From Botrytis cinerea B05.10 (taxonomy: Eukaryota > Ascomycota > Leotiomycetes > Helotiales > Sclerotiniaceae): a stretch of DNA of 64,000 nt. The stretch's first letter is position 1. Every line of letters begins with the position of its first letter. The stretch spans positions 1,302,001 to 1,366,000 of the forward strand of contig NC_037317.1 in the NCBI RefSeq assembly GCF_000143535.2. Direction: 5' to 3'. Positions 33,474-44,971 of this stretch are shown here, piece by piece. Under the pieces are notes generated by a model, which was given only the letters and a program-made list of their open reading frames with translations, was not told the origin of the DNA and ran no database searches. The position numbers and the translations under genes are program-made.

Positions 33474-36083
33474 ATGAAGAAATCAAAATCAAAAAGCACG
33501 CCCGAGTTTGCATTACAAACTGGATTGGGTGGAAATGGCGATCAAGTGGCTGCATTGCAAGGTCTAAATCGACGAGGCAATACGAAGGAGCAACGGAAAA
33601 AGGCTCCAGCAATTGGTCCAAAAAATACGAGTCCCTTGAAGAAGGGGGTGGCTATAGATGCATTTCAGAAAAAACTGAGTTCTGTTCTGCCATCCTCTTC
33701 TTCCTCTACTTCTTTTACTCCTATCATCACTAAAACAATTTCCCCCAAAATTGAAGGCGGGGCAAAAAGTAAAGTATTTCAGGCCTCGAAAAATAAGTTA
33801 GGAAGAAGTAAAGAAAATTTACAGCGCCAATGTATCGAAAACTCGCCTAACGACAAAGCCAGGAATTCTAAGGAGAAAAATGTCGCCTCTCCAGCTATAT
33901 GTGTGGTGGATTCAAAGTCCTTCCCAGGTAAAGGTAAGGGCAAAGAAAGAGAAAAAAGTCCAGAAGAAAATGGTATACAAGATACTATCTTTTACCCTCA
34001 CCAACTCAATGAAAATAAACTATCCATTTTCCACCTCCCCACCACCACTTCCAAGACTCCATCCACGTCAAGCCCCCCAAAAACAGCACAACTTCTATCC
34101 AAATCCGCACCAAAAGGTCAATCCCAATCCAAGAAACATCATTCCCCAACACTCACGACCTCACTCACGATCTCACTTCCACTTCCACTTACATTCCAAT
34201 CTCCACTCCTCGTTCCCGTTGCCCCTAAACTCCTCAAACGATTCTACGAAGCGCTGATTCTCCTCACCGTCTTTGGCTCTAACCGAGGCTCACGCATTCT
34301 AGAGGAAGAAATCCCAACCGATAGTCTCGACGACGAGACTTTGGAAATTGATATTAGCATCAGTGTTCTAGATGTGAATAAAAAGCACGAAATGGACGAA
34401 ATTAGTCGAACGAAGCTAAGGAGATCATTTACGAGACATCTAGCCTATTTATGTGATTATGAAAAAGGAGGCGATAGCACGACTGCAATTGCGTTGCAGC
34501 AGATAGAGGGGGGAATTGTGTATCATGTTGCTTGGAACAAGATTTCGCGGCCGGAAAATGGTGTGGAGTTTTTGAGAAAGGTGTTGGGACTTCTGGGGTG
34601 TGCTGGATGTGATGTGATCAGGGATTCTGAGGAAAAAAGAAAGGAGATCGTGGATAAAATATTTGATTTGTCGGTAAAGCATGCTGAGAAGAGAATTTCT
34701 AGCTATGCATCATTTTTAGCTCGAGATATCAGGTTTTTGTTGGGGGAATGGAAGATGGATGGAGAGGATAATCAAGATGAAGGTAGGTCATTTCATATGC
34801 ATTAAGTAAGTATCTTCATATCTAATGAAATCAATATTTTAGATTCCTCGACTCATCTTCACACATGGCTTCAAGGACTTCTCACTCTCACCAAGAATCT
34901 ATCTCAACTCTGTCGTTTCTGTCACAAAACATGTACAACAGTGTCGCAAGAATTCGCATACCTCGAACTACTCATCCAACTCGGCTCTCCATTTGCCACT
35001 CGATTTGCTCAAATTCGCCACACTATTGGCCGTCTAAATCATACCTCAAAAGCCATCCAAATCCTCCTGCCTACCCGCATCCTACTACCTCATCTCTTCA
35101 CGCAAATCACCATTTCCCTCCTCCCCTCCTCTAAATCCTTCCCCCCTCCCCTTCAAGAACGTAACCCTACCCTCTCCGCTCTCATCGGACGAACCATGAG
35201 CGACCCAACCGCCATCTCCTTCTATCGCGCCGCCCTCACAGAAATGGACCACAAATATCAACTCTCCACGCATCTCTCCTCCCACTGCACGAACCCCAAC
35301 TGGCGACCGAAAATTCACGCTGAGTTACTCCTGCTCCAGCATTTCTCCTCGCGGAATTTGCTTTTCGTGGATGAGGATCGCTATATCGCGTGTAGTAAGC
35401 CGGCGTGTTATTGCTGTTATCATTATATTCGAGTGCACCCCGGAAATTTCGTAGTGCCGGGGAGTCACTGTAATCATTATTTGAAGTGGAGAGCGCCAGA
35501 TGTGGAGGAAGGAGATAAGAGGGGGGAGAAGATTAGAGAGGGGGTGTTGATTGAGATGTCGAGGGTTTTTAGGATGGAGGTTTTGAAGCAGATTGGGGAG
35601 ATGAGGGGGCCGGAGGTGTGGAAACCGGATTCTTTAACGGAGATTTCGGAGGTGAGATGGGGGCGGATGGAGGGTAGGGGGGATTTTGTAGAGAATGAGA
35701 TGGGTGGGGGGGGAGGGGAAGGTGATGATGTTGAGGAAGATTGTAAATCTTTGGTGGGTGATGATGTTCAGGAGGAAGATTGTGAGTCTTTGGTAGGGGA
35801 ATATGATAAGGAAGAAGAAGAAGAAGAAGAAGAAGAAGAAGAAGAAGAAGAAGAAGAAGAAGAAGAAGAAGAAGAAGAAGAAGAAGAAGAAGAAGAGGAG
35901 GAGGAGGACGACGACGACGAACAAATGATAAAACCTCATCATGACAGAAATGAATATTTTGATCTATCTCAAGCGAGTAGAGAGAATAAGAAAGCTCCAC
36001 ATCAGCAAGATCAAGACATGTCAGAAGCGGATTATAACAGTACATCTGAAGAAGAGGAGGGAGGTGTATCTCTGTACATTTGA
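33474..36083 (+). CDS. Putative zinc-dependent nucleic-acid deaminase (OTT_1508-like) with acidic tail
   Basis: Two exons (33474-34782, 34843-36083) give 849 residues. Residues 1-240 are basic, Ser/Pro-rich and probably disordered. A helical region follows (about 250-560; KLLKRFYEALILLTVFG, RSFTRHLAYLCDYEKGG) with a small CRFCHKTC cluster just after the splice. The deaminase core is clear: HAE at residues 595-597 (KIHAELLLLQHF) and CSKPACYCCYHY at 620-631, where Cys625 and Cys628 are the likely zinc ligands and Glu597 the proton shuttle. This HAE plus SKPxCYxC pattern is that of the OTT_1508-like deaminase family, which is expanded in fungi and has no proven substrate. The C-terminus has a run of 32 Glu, then Asp, encoded by a GAA microsatellite. 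Nucleic-acid or nucleotide deamination is family inference. Confidence 0.8.
35811..35921 (+). repeat. GAA microsatellite coding for poly-Glu/Asp
   Basis: About 28 perfect GAA units run from 35811, followed by GAG and then GAC units, in frame with the deaminase-like gene and encoding 32 Glu, 4 Asp and a final Glu. Slippage would change tail length by whole residues, so length differences between strains are expected. Confidence 0.95.
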
Positions 36084-36822
36084 ACTGAGAGAAGCAAGCT
36101 ACAGTAAATGCTCGAATAGTATAATTTCATATGTTGATACCTAAAATATCAAATTTGACATTTTACCTGAATGTTCTTCTAGAAATGACATCTTACTCGT
36201 GGTACTTTTCTTCGAAGAAGAGAATACAAGTTGTGATATTTGAGATATCGATGTGGAAAGGAGTGTTGTTCTAGGTTTTTATTGCGGAAAACGCTATACA
36301 TATTCAATGAGGTGGGAGTGAGGAGTGAGGAGAGGAGAGAAGAAGAAGGATTGGGAATGGAAAAAAAATGAGATTCAAATCGTTGTTTACATATAACAAC
36401 AACAGCAATGATTCACCAGCTCCTATAGCTACACGACGAGACGCTCACTCACTCACTCACTCACTCACTCACTCACTCAGGGTAAAGATGAAAACATCGA
36501 AAAAGAAGAATGACTACACACTCCTTCTTTACTACTTTCTCTTCACTAGAAGATAATATATATAATATACATCACATACAAAAGATACATCTCAAAAAAT
36601 CCCCTCCACACAAACAATTCCTCCCTAAACAAATCTTCACTCACTCACTCACTTACTTACTTACTTACTTATTTATTAATTAATCATTATACAAGTTCCT
36701 CTCCTCTCCATCCTCTACATCCCCTCCCCTCTCCCATTTCCCCCACCCACACACACATTCACTCATTCATATATCTCCACCCCGTCCCCCTCCCCATCAA
36801 AATACACAAACAAAAAAAACTC
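36084..36822. other. Intergenic with CTCA/CTTA microsatellites
   Basis: About 740 bases between the deaminase gene and the tRNA gene. Tetranucleotide runs: CTCA at about 36444-36479 and ACTC/ACTT at 36641-36668. The second half is strongly pyrimidine-rich on the plus strand. No gene seen. Confidence 0.6.
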
Positions 36823-36914
36823 GGCCTGCTGGCCCAATGGCAAGGCGCTTGACTACGATTAATCACCCAATTGATCAAATCAAGAGATTGCAGGTTCGAT
36901 CCCTGCGTAGGTCA
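36823..36914 (+). tRNA. tRNA-Arg (anticodon ACG), with 20-base intron
   Basis: A full cloverleaf is visible. Acceptor stem GGCCTGC (36823-36829) pairs with GTAGGTC (36907-36913) with two G-U pairs; discriminator A at 36914. The D stem is GCC/GGC. The anticodon stem is CTTGA (36848-36852) with TCAAG (36880-36884), the loop CTACGA plus A, so the anticodon is ACG (36855-36857), which reads CGN Arg codons after conversion to inosine. The intron (36859-36878) sits after position 37, the canonical place. The T arm is GCAGG-TTCGATC-CCTGC. A T-run at about 36943-36949 is the likely Pol III terminator. Confidence 0.95.
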
Positions 36915-38518
36915 CGTGTTACTTTTGTCATTTTGCTCTTTCTTTTTTTGTTGGGTGGTGGTGGAATTTTTTTTTTTTGGAGGGGTGGTGGTGGTGCTGG
37001 TGTGGGATTTTTTTTTGGAGGGAGGGAAAGATAAAATATGTGTCACGTGGATGCATTTTTATTTTATTTTACAAAAAATTGTGAGTTGATTTATGTGGGG
37101 CAGACAGGCAGGCGGGCGGGCGGATTGACTGAGGGATGGGATTTGGTGGGGGAAAGTTTGGAGAGGTTTATGTTTATTTCCGATTTATTTATTTATTAGG
37201 TGGGAAATTTAGTTAGGCGGGACAGGAAAGGACAGCAGGACATGATAGGGATTAGTGAATTAGATGGGAGCGAGCGAGCGTGCGTTTGTTTGCTTGCTTT
37301 ATTAGTGGTTTGATGGGTTTTGAAAGGATGTGAATTTTAAGAGAGAGAGAGAGAGAGAGATAGATCAAGTTCAAGTAAGTTTGCGAATTGATAGTCGATT
37401 CAAGATGTACCATTGTGTTAATTCCTGTCTGACGATTCGATTTTCCATCTACATCAATTGTCAATCATGGGGATGACAAAAAGCATGTGCAGAAGTCCGC
37501 TCAATATTTGCATCCCTGAGCTCGAGAAAGAGAGGGTGTTTTAATGTTGAAAAGTACATGATGCTATGTATGGGTATGGAATATGAAGTGTTAAAGACTA
37601 CCACCTACTTACTGGAGATTACCCACCTACTGATGATGTAGCTGACCATCACAACGGAAACCGGCGCTCGCCCGGCAGGTCTACTTCCTTCAGAATGATG
37701 AAGAATGCAATATCCTGATGTCAAACGGTGGAATGGTATCTTGTTGCGATAAATGTTAGAGGTCAATTATGGTCTGAATACAGTACTACTGCGTGAATAA
37801 AGACTGTATAATAGACCAGAGGGCTATTTCGAAAAGACTCTCTGTCGACTTTGATACTCTGCCCATATGCATCTGGACTCTCACTTGTGGAGATGGCCAA
37901 CGATACACATATGGAGTACATACTCGGTCACCTGTAACATGCCAGCAACGTTAACTGACACATCCATCACATTCAAAACCGTCTCGACTCTCAACACTCT
38001 ACCCACCCATACTAATCCCCACCTGCTACCGTTGAAGAAAGAGGAACAAAAAAAGCTCACAAACCGATCATCATTCGTCTCGTAAGAACCACATCCCCCT
38101 GCCCAGACTCGACGTTTCGTTTCATCCATCATGATCTGTCAATTGCAAGTTTGCAATGCAACCCTACACGTACTCCATACGTAGCAGGAAAAAAGATCCA
38201 CTCCTCACATCCATTCAATCATTCACACTCCAATTCTTCAAGTATACATTTTTCACCGTTCGTTTCCACAGTGATGATGAATCTTCAATTCCTGAAGCTT
38301 GCAAAAATAGGGAACATGGTAAATCAATGAGGCTTTTTACCATCTAGATTCTCGAACCCCGAGACTCCTATTTCGGGCTCTCCTTGCTCTCCTTTTCAAT
38401 TGTGGAGGTAGCAAAGATCCACAGAATCGGCCTTGATCGGTGAGCGAAAAACGAAGAAGAAGCTTCAATGTTCAAGCTTCGCACCAAAATTTTCTGGCCT
38501 GCTGGTCAAAGAAAAATT
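36915..38518. other. Intergenic, repeat-rich
   Basis: About 1.6 kb. It starts with the Pol III terminator of the tRNA and a G/T-rich stretch (36936-37022), then a cggg-rich run near 37110, and a GA dinucleotide run at about 37341-37361. Short frames only. I see no supported gene. Confidence 0.45.
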
Positions 38519-40110
38519 TCATATGGAGCCAGGAGACAGCCGCCGAACCGGGGAAGGATTTGTGTGTTTTCCCCCTGAGTCATTAAAGACCAAGGAAGAA
38601 CATGCCCGAATCCCTATGATCCAATCGGAAGATTTTGTCACGCCATGCTGCTTCGCTTTTTCTCGGTAGAATTCATCTCGCACGCAAAACATCAGATTTC
38701 TAGAAAAGTATAATCGAGGGTACATGCGGTACACGAGTGGAGATCGCAGCAAGCCGACTTGGACCGTGAGCAAAAGCGACGGGAAGACTAAAATTTCTTT
38801 AAAAAATTCTCCTACTAATTTAGTATCATCTGGAAAGCTTGGAAGATCTGAATTTTTCTGGGTGTGTGTTCCATTGTTCGAAAGTACACGATAGTGGATA
38901 CTTAAGGTACCTGTGGATCTCATCGAGTAAGTCTTCCCACCTCGCCGTGATTTTTCCACTCTTGAGTCTTGACGGTGATGAGGGCATAAAAAGTGGTGAA
39001 GGATTCGACGAAATAAGGTTTGATGTTAGGTAACAGGTATTGGATGTGATCGAATAGGATTTGAGAAAGTCTTCCGAGTTTCATTGGACAGCGGAGAGAT
39101 CGGTCTGGAATTGAGCAAACGCCATGAAAGCCATGAATTAAGATGGAGGTTCGTTGCACGATGCGTTTCCAGTTTGTGCTCGTACGAAGTGTGTGATTTT
39201 TCTTACTCGATGGAATCACATGGGGTTTTGCGGCTATTATCAGATTCCGCCGGATTGGGAAGGTATATCCCGATTTTGGAGATTTTCCTCGCGCTGGAAT
39301 GGTCGATGACAGTTCCCGGTGTATCACGGTGAGGAGTGGAAAATAAAGCCATGTCGTCGCTTGTGCTCTCCCGTGTGCATGCATGAGATGAAGCCACCGA
39401 ACCGATGGAGAGGATCAAATGCGAAGGCGTCGAGCACATGATTCCCTCCGAGGAGATATTCAATTGTGCAACGCCATTCTGTGGGGGGATTGGGATTTAA
39501 CCCCAATATACGAGTCACAGACTCCTGGATAAATGCTAGGTGATTCTCAAAAGATGCACGCGTTGGACTCTCTCTGTACAGTATGGAATTGTGTCATTTC
39601 CCCGCATGTGTTGGAATTGATTGCACCATGAGTTAGTAGGCATTCGTAATTCCATGATGCATGTTGCTGTCGATGGTTAACAGCAGAAGCATATTGCGAA
39701 TCACCTTGACAACCAAGAGATTCTAGAAGATCAAAAAAAAGTCGGAGTGGGCCGAAATGGAGCTTGGTTTGACGGATGGATGAGATGCTCGCATGTTGGT
39801 TCATAATGTGAATGATCGACCAGATTCTCCATATTTCATTTGATGGCGTGAGCTCCAAGCCTTATGGCCTAAGAAGAATATCATAATCTGGATGATGATC
39901 GTTGACTGGCTCGAGATTGATCAAATGTTGTCCTAATCCTAATCCTAAGGGTGATTCATCATGTGGTGATATCACCATCGTATTCTCCGCGCTGTCACAA
40001 TTTTCAAGTAGAGTTTTCTTTTTTAGCGGCGTGGAACAGGAATGGGGAATGGAATTGAAAATGATCGTATTCGTGAAAGTTGCCATCCTCCATATCAATG
40101 TCAATGTCAA
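38519..40110 (-). pseudogene. Possible decayed protein-coding gene
   Basis: One minus-strand frame stays open for unusually long: 40110-39862, 39858-39547 and 39384-38920 are all in the same phase, with only about four stops (one TAA, three TGA) in roughly 397 codons. A further 146-codon frame in another phase follows at 38959-38519. Composition looks protein-like in places, for example IWRIWSIIHIMNQHAS and FGPLRLFFDLLESLG, and later LGRLSQILFDHIQYLLP. No domain is recognised and the stops do not fall in obvious introns. A gene broken by point mutations is my reading; chance open frames or a poorly modelled spliced gene remain possible. Confidence 0.3.
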
Positions 40111-42033
40111 TGTCTAAGCACTACCGTCCACAAGTGGTATTATGAACTCTTCATCTGTGTGTAGAGTAGTAATTAGTGTGGTATGTCTCTTCGCCCGTCA
40201 AGATCGCTTGGCATTCGAACCCTTGGACATCCTGAAAATCATCCTTGGATTTCCGTCATTGTGCCTGGGAGAATCGCCATAGAGTGATACATCATTGGCG
40301 AGGGAGAACAAATGCGAAGGTTGCAATAATATGATGCTCGTTTCTTAGCATCGAAGACTCAGGTCCGTTAGCGATCTGAGAATAGCAAGAGGCCGAGTAG
40401 CTGGCTACCTGGGTCGTGTCACAGATCATACGAAGTAGAGTCCTAGAGTAGAGTCCTAGATGCATAGACTCATACGAAGTCAAGTCCTAGAACCATAGAC
40501 TCAGACTCAGACTCAGACTCATAGATCCATACACTCCTAGACGCATATGAACTTGCTGACGTGCTTTCAACCACCATACAGTCCCGACCCAAGCACGCAC
40601 ACTCAACCAGTCATCAGCGCAATTGCTCATCAGCTGTTTGAGCTTTTGAATTTGACTGGCTTGGGAAAAAGTTTGACGTTGAATGCAGCTGATCCACAGG
40701 GCGTACCCCAGAAGAAGCTAAACGTAATTCCTTACCAGGGAGCTGTTTAGGAGTATGTAGGTACATGCTACTTTATAGGTACCTGATACTGAAAAAGGAA
40801 ATACAAATTCTTTTTGCTGGAGGATGATGATGGTGATGATGAGTCAACATTGGATAAGTAGGTGTGATGCGAATATATGTTTTTTTCTTCCCCGTCCTGT
40901 AGAATTTGATATTCCCATGTAATAGAACATAATGTCACATATATAACTCCCATCACTCGAGCGTAGGTCATGTCATAAGACCCTTGGCTGGGAATATTAA
41001 AAGCTTCATGTTCACGGATGAATATAAAGCATTCGCGTCAACTTCAGTCCATGCCTACCTGGGTATTTGAAGAGCTCAAAGGGTTCGAAGAGTTCACAGC
41101 GTTTTTGACCATGTACAGGTAAGGGACACACACACAGACACAGGACAGACACATCCGACCTACATCCTTCTACCGGTACATCCTTCATTCTGCGGTGTAG
41201 CATGGCAATGGTTCTAGTCCATGATCTACGACTCATGCGATGTTTAACCGCTTGAAATCAGACAGAAGAGAGAAATGCAAAGTCAGAAACATCAAACAAA
41301 ACGGTTGGACCAAAACATACCATGTACGATGACTAGGTAGCAAGTAGTAACAACCAGCACACACAGACGAATACCTTAGCCGGAAGAAGGATTTTTCTCT
41401 CTTTCTCCATAGCAAGAACAAAAATAAAAATAAAAATAAAAATAAAAAATAAATTTCCTATTTTATTACAACAAGCAGCCGCAGAACAGGAACAATGCAC
41501 CATGGCCCGCCCCACAAGAACCCACAAGGATAAATCGAATTTTCCCATGTGAGGGGCAATGGGCTCATCTTTTTTTGGCATGTGTACCTAGTAGCCAGGG
41601 AAAAAAAAGATGAAATCACAGACTGCAATTCAAATTCTGGTCGACTAGAAATCCATTTGACACATAGAATTCCTCGAAGGGTAAAGGGAGAAATGCGAGA
41701 ATTGGAGAATGCGAGAGCAAGAGATGTATGGCAGCACCGTAGTAGTTTAGCAACCGTCTAGTAGCAGTCTAGCAGCAGGTTTACTTTTGACGAACCCTTT
41801 CTTTACGTGTGTGCATTCTTTTTTATATACTTGGGATAATGCTCTGAAGTATCCACGACGTATACATACATATAGCTCAGATCCTTTTGCCAGCTTTCTC
41901 CCAACAAGGTGCTTATTACTCATACACATACATATACTCATACTCACACATATACTTGATATCAACATATAACATCACCACTTCATTCATACATATATAT
42001 ATATATGTATATATATACACACACATACAACAT

Positions 42034-42066
<33 letters not shown>

Positions 42067-42422
42067 CCCTTTCACTTCTCCACACAAAGAATATAAAAAC
42101 TCTATATCAAGTTTGCCAAATACCTCCTTAAAATACATACCGACACTACACTACACATTATACATTTATATATATTACCTCATCATCCTCTTCCTCTTCT
42201 TTCTGATATATCTCACCCTCACCCACACCTCACACCTCACGCCTCTCATCCTTCTCACCATTCACTCTTCCTTGCTAGGGCACCTCGGAACCAACTACCA
42301 TCGAATGAACGTTTATTATTAAAAACAGTATAAATACTGTTGCGCGGTCACCAAACAAAAGAAGAAGAGAAAAAAAAAAACTCTATTTCCCTTGTCCAAA
42401 ACGCCACAAAAGAGACCCACCA
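40111..42422. other. Long intergenic region upstream of the arrestin gene
   Basis: About 2.3 kb. It includes a cluster of short direct repeats around tagagtcctag and actcag at 40430-40530, an AAAAAT run at about 41418-41449, and AT and AC dinucleotide runs at about 41993-42067. The last 350 bases are C/T-rich, as in fungal promoters and leaders; a tiny upstream frame (MNVYY) at 42305-42322 lies before the arrestin start. No gene seen. Confidence 0.5.
41993..42067. repeat. AT/AC dinucleotide microsatellite
   Basis: Alternating AT runs then AC runs (about 14 AC units near 42033-42058) flanked again by AT. This is simple-sequence DNA in the upstream region of the arrestin gene. Confidence 0.9.
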
Positions 42423-43904
42423 ATGCCTGCCACAATGCAGCACGTTACGTCGTTCTTTCGATCTCATTCGCATCCATTTGATCTACCAACTGAAGGAAAG
42501 AAAACTTCCAGAAGGAATTCAAGCAGTAGACCATCTTTGAAAAGTCGCACACCATCTTCATCAGCCTCTTCGATAGCAGACGATAAAGCCGCAAAGATGC
42601 ACGACCTTGCCCTCCCACACAAACGCATTTCGATCCCTGGTCTTCATTCGCCCAAAACTTCTTCGAAATCCATTCCTCAATATCATGGTGCCACACTTGA
42701 CTGTGCCATTGAGTCACCCCCATTGGTTCTCTACGGCTCTACCAGTTCGAGCACCGGCGCATTACTCTCGGGTCAATTAAAGTTACACATTCACGATGAG
42801 AAGTTTGCAATTGAGTCTTTCAAGATGCGATTGGCATTGGAGGTTACACAAAAGAAACCATTCCATGCGCATTGCCATGAGTGCACCCACCAGTCAAAGG
42901 ATTTAACTACGTGGAATTTCCTTCAAGGTCCCGCCACACTTCGCAAAGGTAATTACTCATACATCTCATCTTGGCTTTCACAATTCTAATTGAAAATTAC
43001 AGGCGAACATGACTTTCCATTCAGCTTTCTCCTTCCTGGACATCTACCTGCAAGCATGAAGGGTAGCTTGTCTAACATCGAATACGTTCTCAAAGCTACC
43101 CTGGTCCCAAAGACTGGCGAGCCAATGAAACTCTCCCACATCCTCAACATCAAGCGTGCTATTATCCCTTCCGACACACCACGAAACTCGATCCGAATCT
43201 TTCCACCAACAAATTTGACTGCCAACTGTCAACTTCCTCCCGTCATCTATCCAATTGGCGAAGCAAACATTTCCATGCGCATGGATGGTGTTGTAAATCG
43301 TAATGTGGATGCCAAGACACAGAACCATTGGAAGTTGAAGCGTTTGACATGGCGTTTGGATGAAACTCATAGAGTCATCTCACCAGCATGCCCCAAACAT
43401 GCCTCAAAGGTGACCAAGGAAGGCGAGAACAAGAAGGGTGCTGCTCATCAAGATGCTCGTACTCTAGCTACTGAGGAGATCAAATCTGGATGGAAATCAA
43501 ATTACGATACAGCGGATGGAGCCATTGAAATCGAATTCCCCATCTCGATTCGTCCTGATGCAAAACCAATTTGCGATATGAAAGCTGAGGATGGTACGGA
43601 AGTTTTCCATACTCTCATTGTCGAGATGATTGTTTCGGAAGAATTCGCACCTATCAAAAAACCAACACAAGTAACACCAACTGGAGGCGCAAGAGTTTTA
43701 AGAATGCACTTCAACCTCACAGTCACCGAGAGATCAGGTTTGGGCATCTCATGGGATGAGGAACAACCTCCTCTATATGAGAATGTACCCGCCAGTCCCC
43801 CAACTTATGTCAACACGGAATTATATGACGGACCCCCCATTCCTGATTATGAACACTTGCCAGCATTGGATGGAGCAAATGGAAGTGACCACGGAGCTCA
43901 TTAA
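42423..43904 (+). CDS. Arrestin-related trafficking adaptor, ART1/LDB19-like
   Basis: Alpha-arrestins of this group recruit the Rsp5/NEDD4 ubiquitin ligase to plasma-membrane transporters to trigger endocytosis. Two exons (42423-42948, 43003-43904) join at LRKGEHDF and give 475 residues. Residues 1-80 are Ser-rich and disordered. The LDB19-type arrestin N-domain follows, with VLYGSTSSSTGALLSGQLKL and SFKMRLALEVTQKK, then FPFSFLLPGHLPAS and IEYVLKATLV. The C-terminal tail carries two PPxY motifs, PPLY at 431-434 and PPTY at 441-444, the docking sites for Rsp5 WW domains, plus a looser PPIPDY. The 54-base intron is ordinary. Identity to yeast Art1 rather than another family member is likely but not certain. 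Confidence 0.9.
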
Positions 43905-44971
43905 TCAGATATATATCTCATGACTCATGAATATTTGAAAATTATCGGCGTTTGGGAAATTAGATGCATACACATGCATAGAGAGAGTACTGGGTAGTTT
44001 TACGGGAAAGAAAAAAAAAGGGGATTTTACATTTGCTTTGGGCTAAAGGCGTACTTTGTTCGGATATACCCCCCTAAAATACGGATGGATCTTCATTGGC
44101 ATATTTGTTTATGCTTGTGAATTGAACTGGGATGGAATCAAAAATGGAGTTTTTAATTGTTGAAATGGGAATACATTCTACTCTTTATGTGGATGAGATG
44201 AGAAGAGAAGAGGAGATTCGTAGGGTTATTAGTAATTACATACAGATACCTACATATACATATAATTACTGAAATAGTATTGCTTAATTACTTAATTAGC
44301 TGTCTAATGGAAAAAATTGAAATGAAATGGATCTTTCAAGATTTTATTTGCATGTTTTTGGAATTTGGTGATGTGCTTGTTTTGTTGCTTTGTGAATATG
44401 TACTTGGTGAAGATTATTTGTTAGTTGGCGTTGAGTAGGTCAATGGGTAGGTAGGTAGGTAGGTAGGTAGGTAGGTATGTGAGAGTGGAAGTGGGAGGGA
44501 ATAGCTTTATGTGTGTGTGTATGTATGTATATCGATTGATTCTGTTCCATTCAGCTAGTGCTAATAAATAGATATTTATCTTTATATCTATATCTCAAGA
44601 TTTCTCTTCTTCTACCTCTTCGTCTTGCTCTTCTCTTTTGTGATTATTAAATCTCGTATGATTGAGTGAGTAAGTAAGTAGATGTATGTATATATATATA
44701 TATATCTATAGGAGTAGTATACAATATGTAATATAATATATATATATATATATATATTACACGACCAACTTATCCCCTCCCCTCCTTCAGATATTTATTT
44801 AATCTTCCTCTGTCTGTCTGTCTGACTGGCTGTCTTTTGACTTATTTATTTAACCATCTACCTATCTTTCCATCCATCCATGCACCTCACACCTCATAGC
44901 GAGCGCTCCCACGCTTGACTCCCGCCCGCCAGCTTGTGATCATCATAATCCCTTTCTTGAAAATACGATAT
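43905..44971. other. Intergenic between convergent genes, microsatellite-rich
   Basis: About 1.07 kb between the 3' ends of the arrestin and RAD5 genes. Contains a GTAG tetranucleotide run at 44446-44476, GT/TATG repeats near 44511-44530, TA runs at about 44690-44705 and 44732-44758, and TCTG/TCCA runs near 44809-44880. No gene seen. Confidence 0.6.
44446..44476. repeat. GTAG tetranucleotide microsatellite
   Basis: Seven to eight GTAG units in tandem. Simple sequence in a 3' intergenic region. Confidence 0.9.

Noticed and set aside
35569..36045. Leu-rich and Phe-rich minus-strand frames (158 and 102 codons)
   Set aside because: Antisense of the GAA microsatellite, giving poly-Leu (CTT reading) and poly-Phe.
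36368..36556. 62-codon frame containing SLTHSLTHSL
   Set aside because: It is the translation of a CTCA microsatellite and has no other support.
38350..38385. Minus-strand CGGGGTTCGAGAATC resembling a tRNA B box
   Set aside because: The arms do not pair and no cloverleaf can be drawn.
40205..40230. Minus-strand GGGTTCGAATGCC resembling a tRNA B box
   Set aside because: No matching T stem, anticodon arm or acceptor stem around it.
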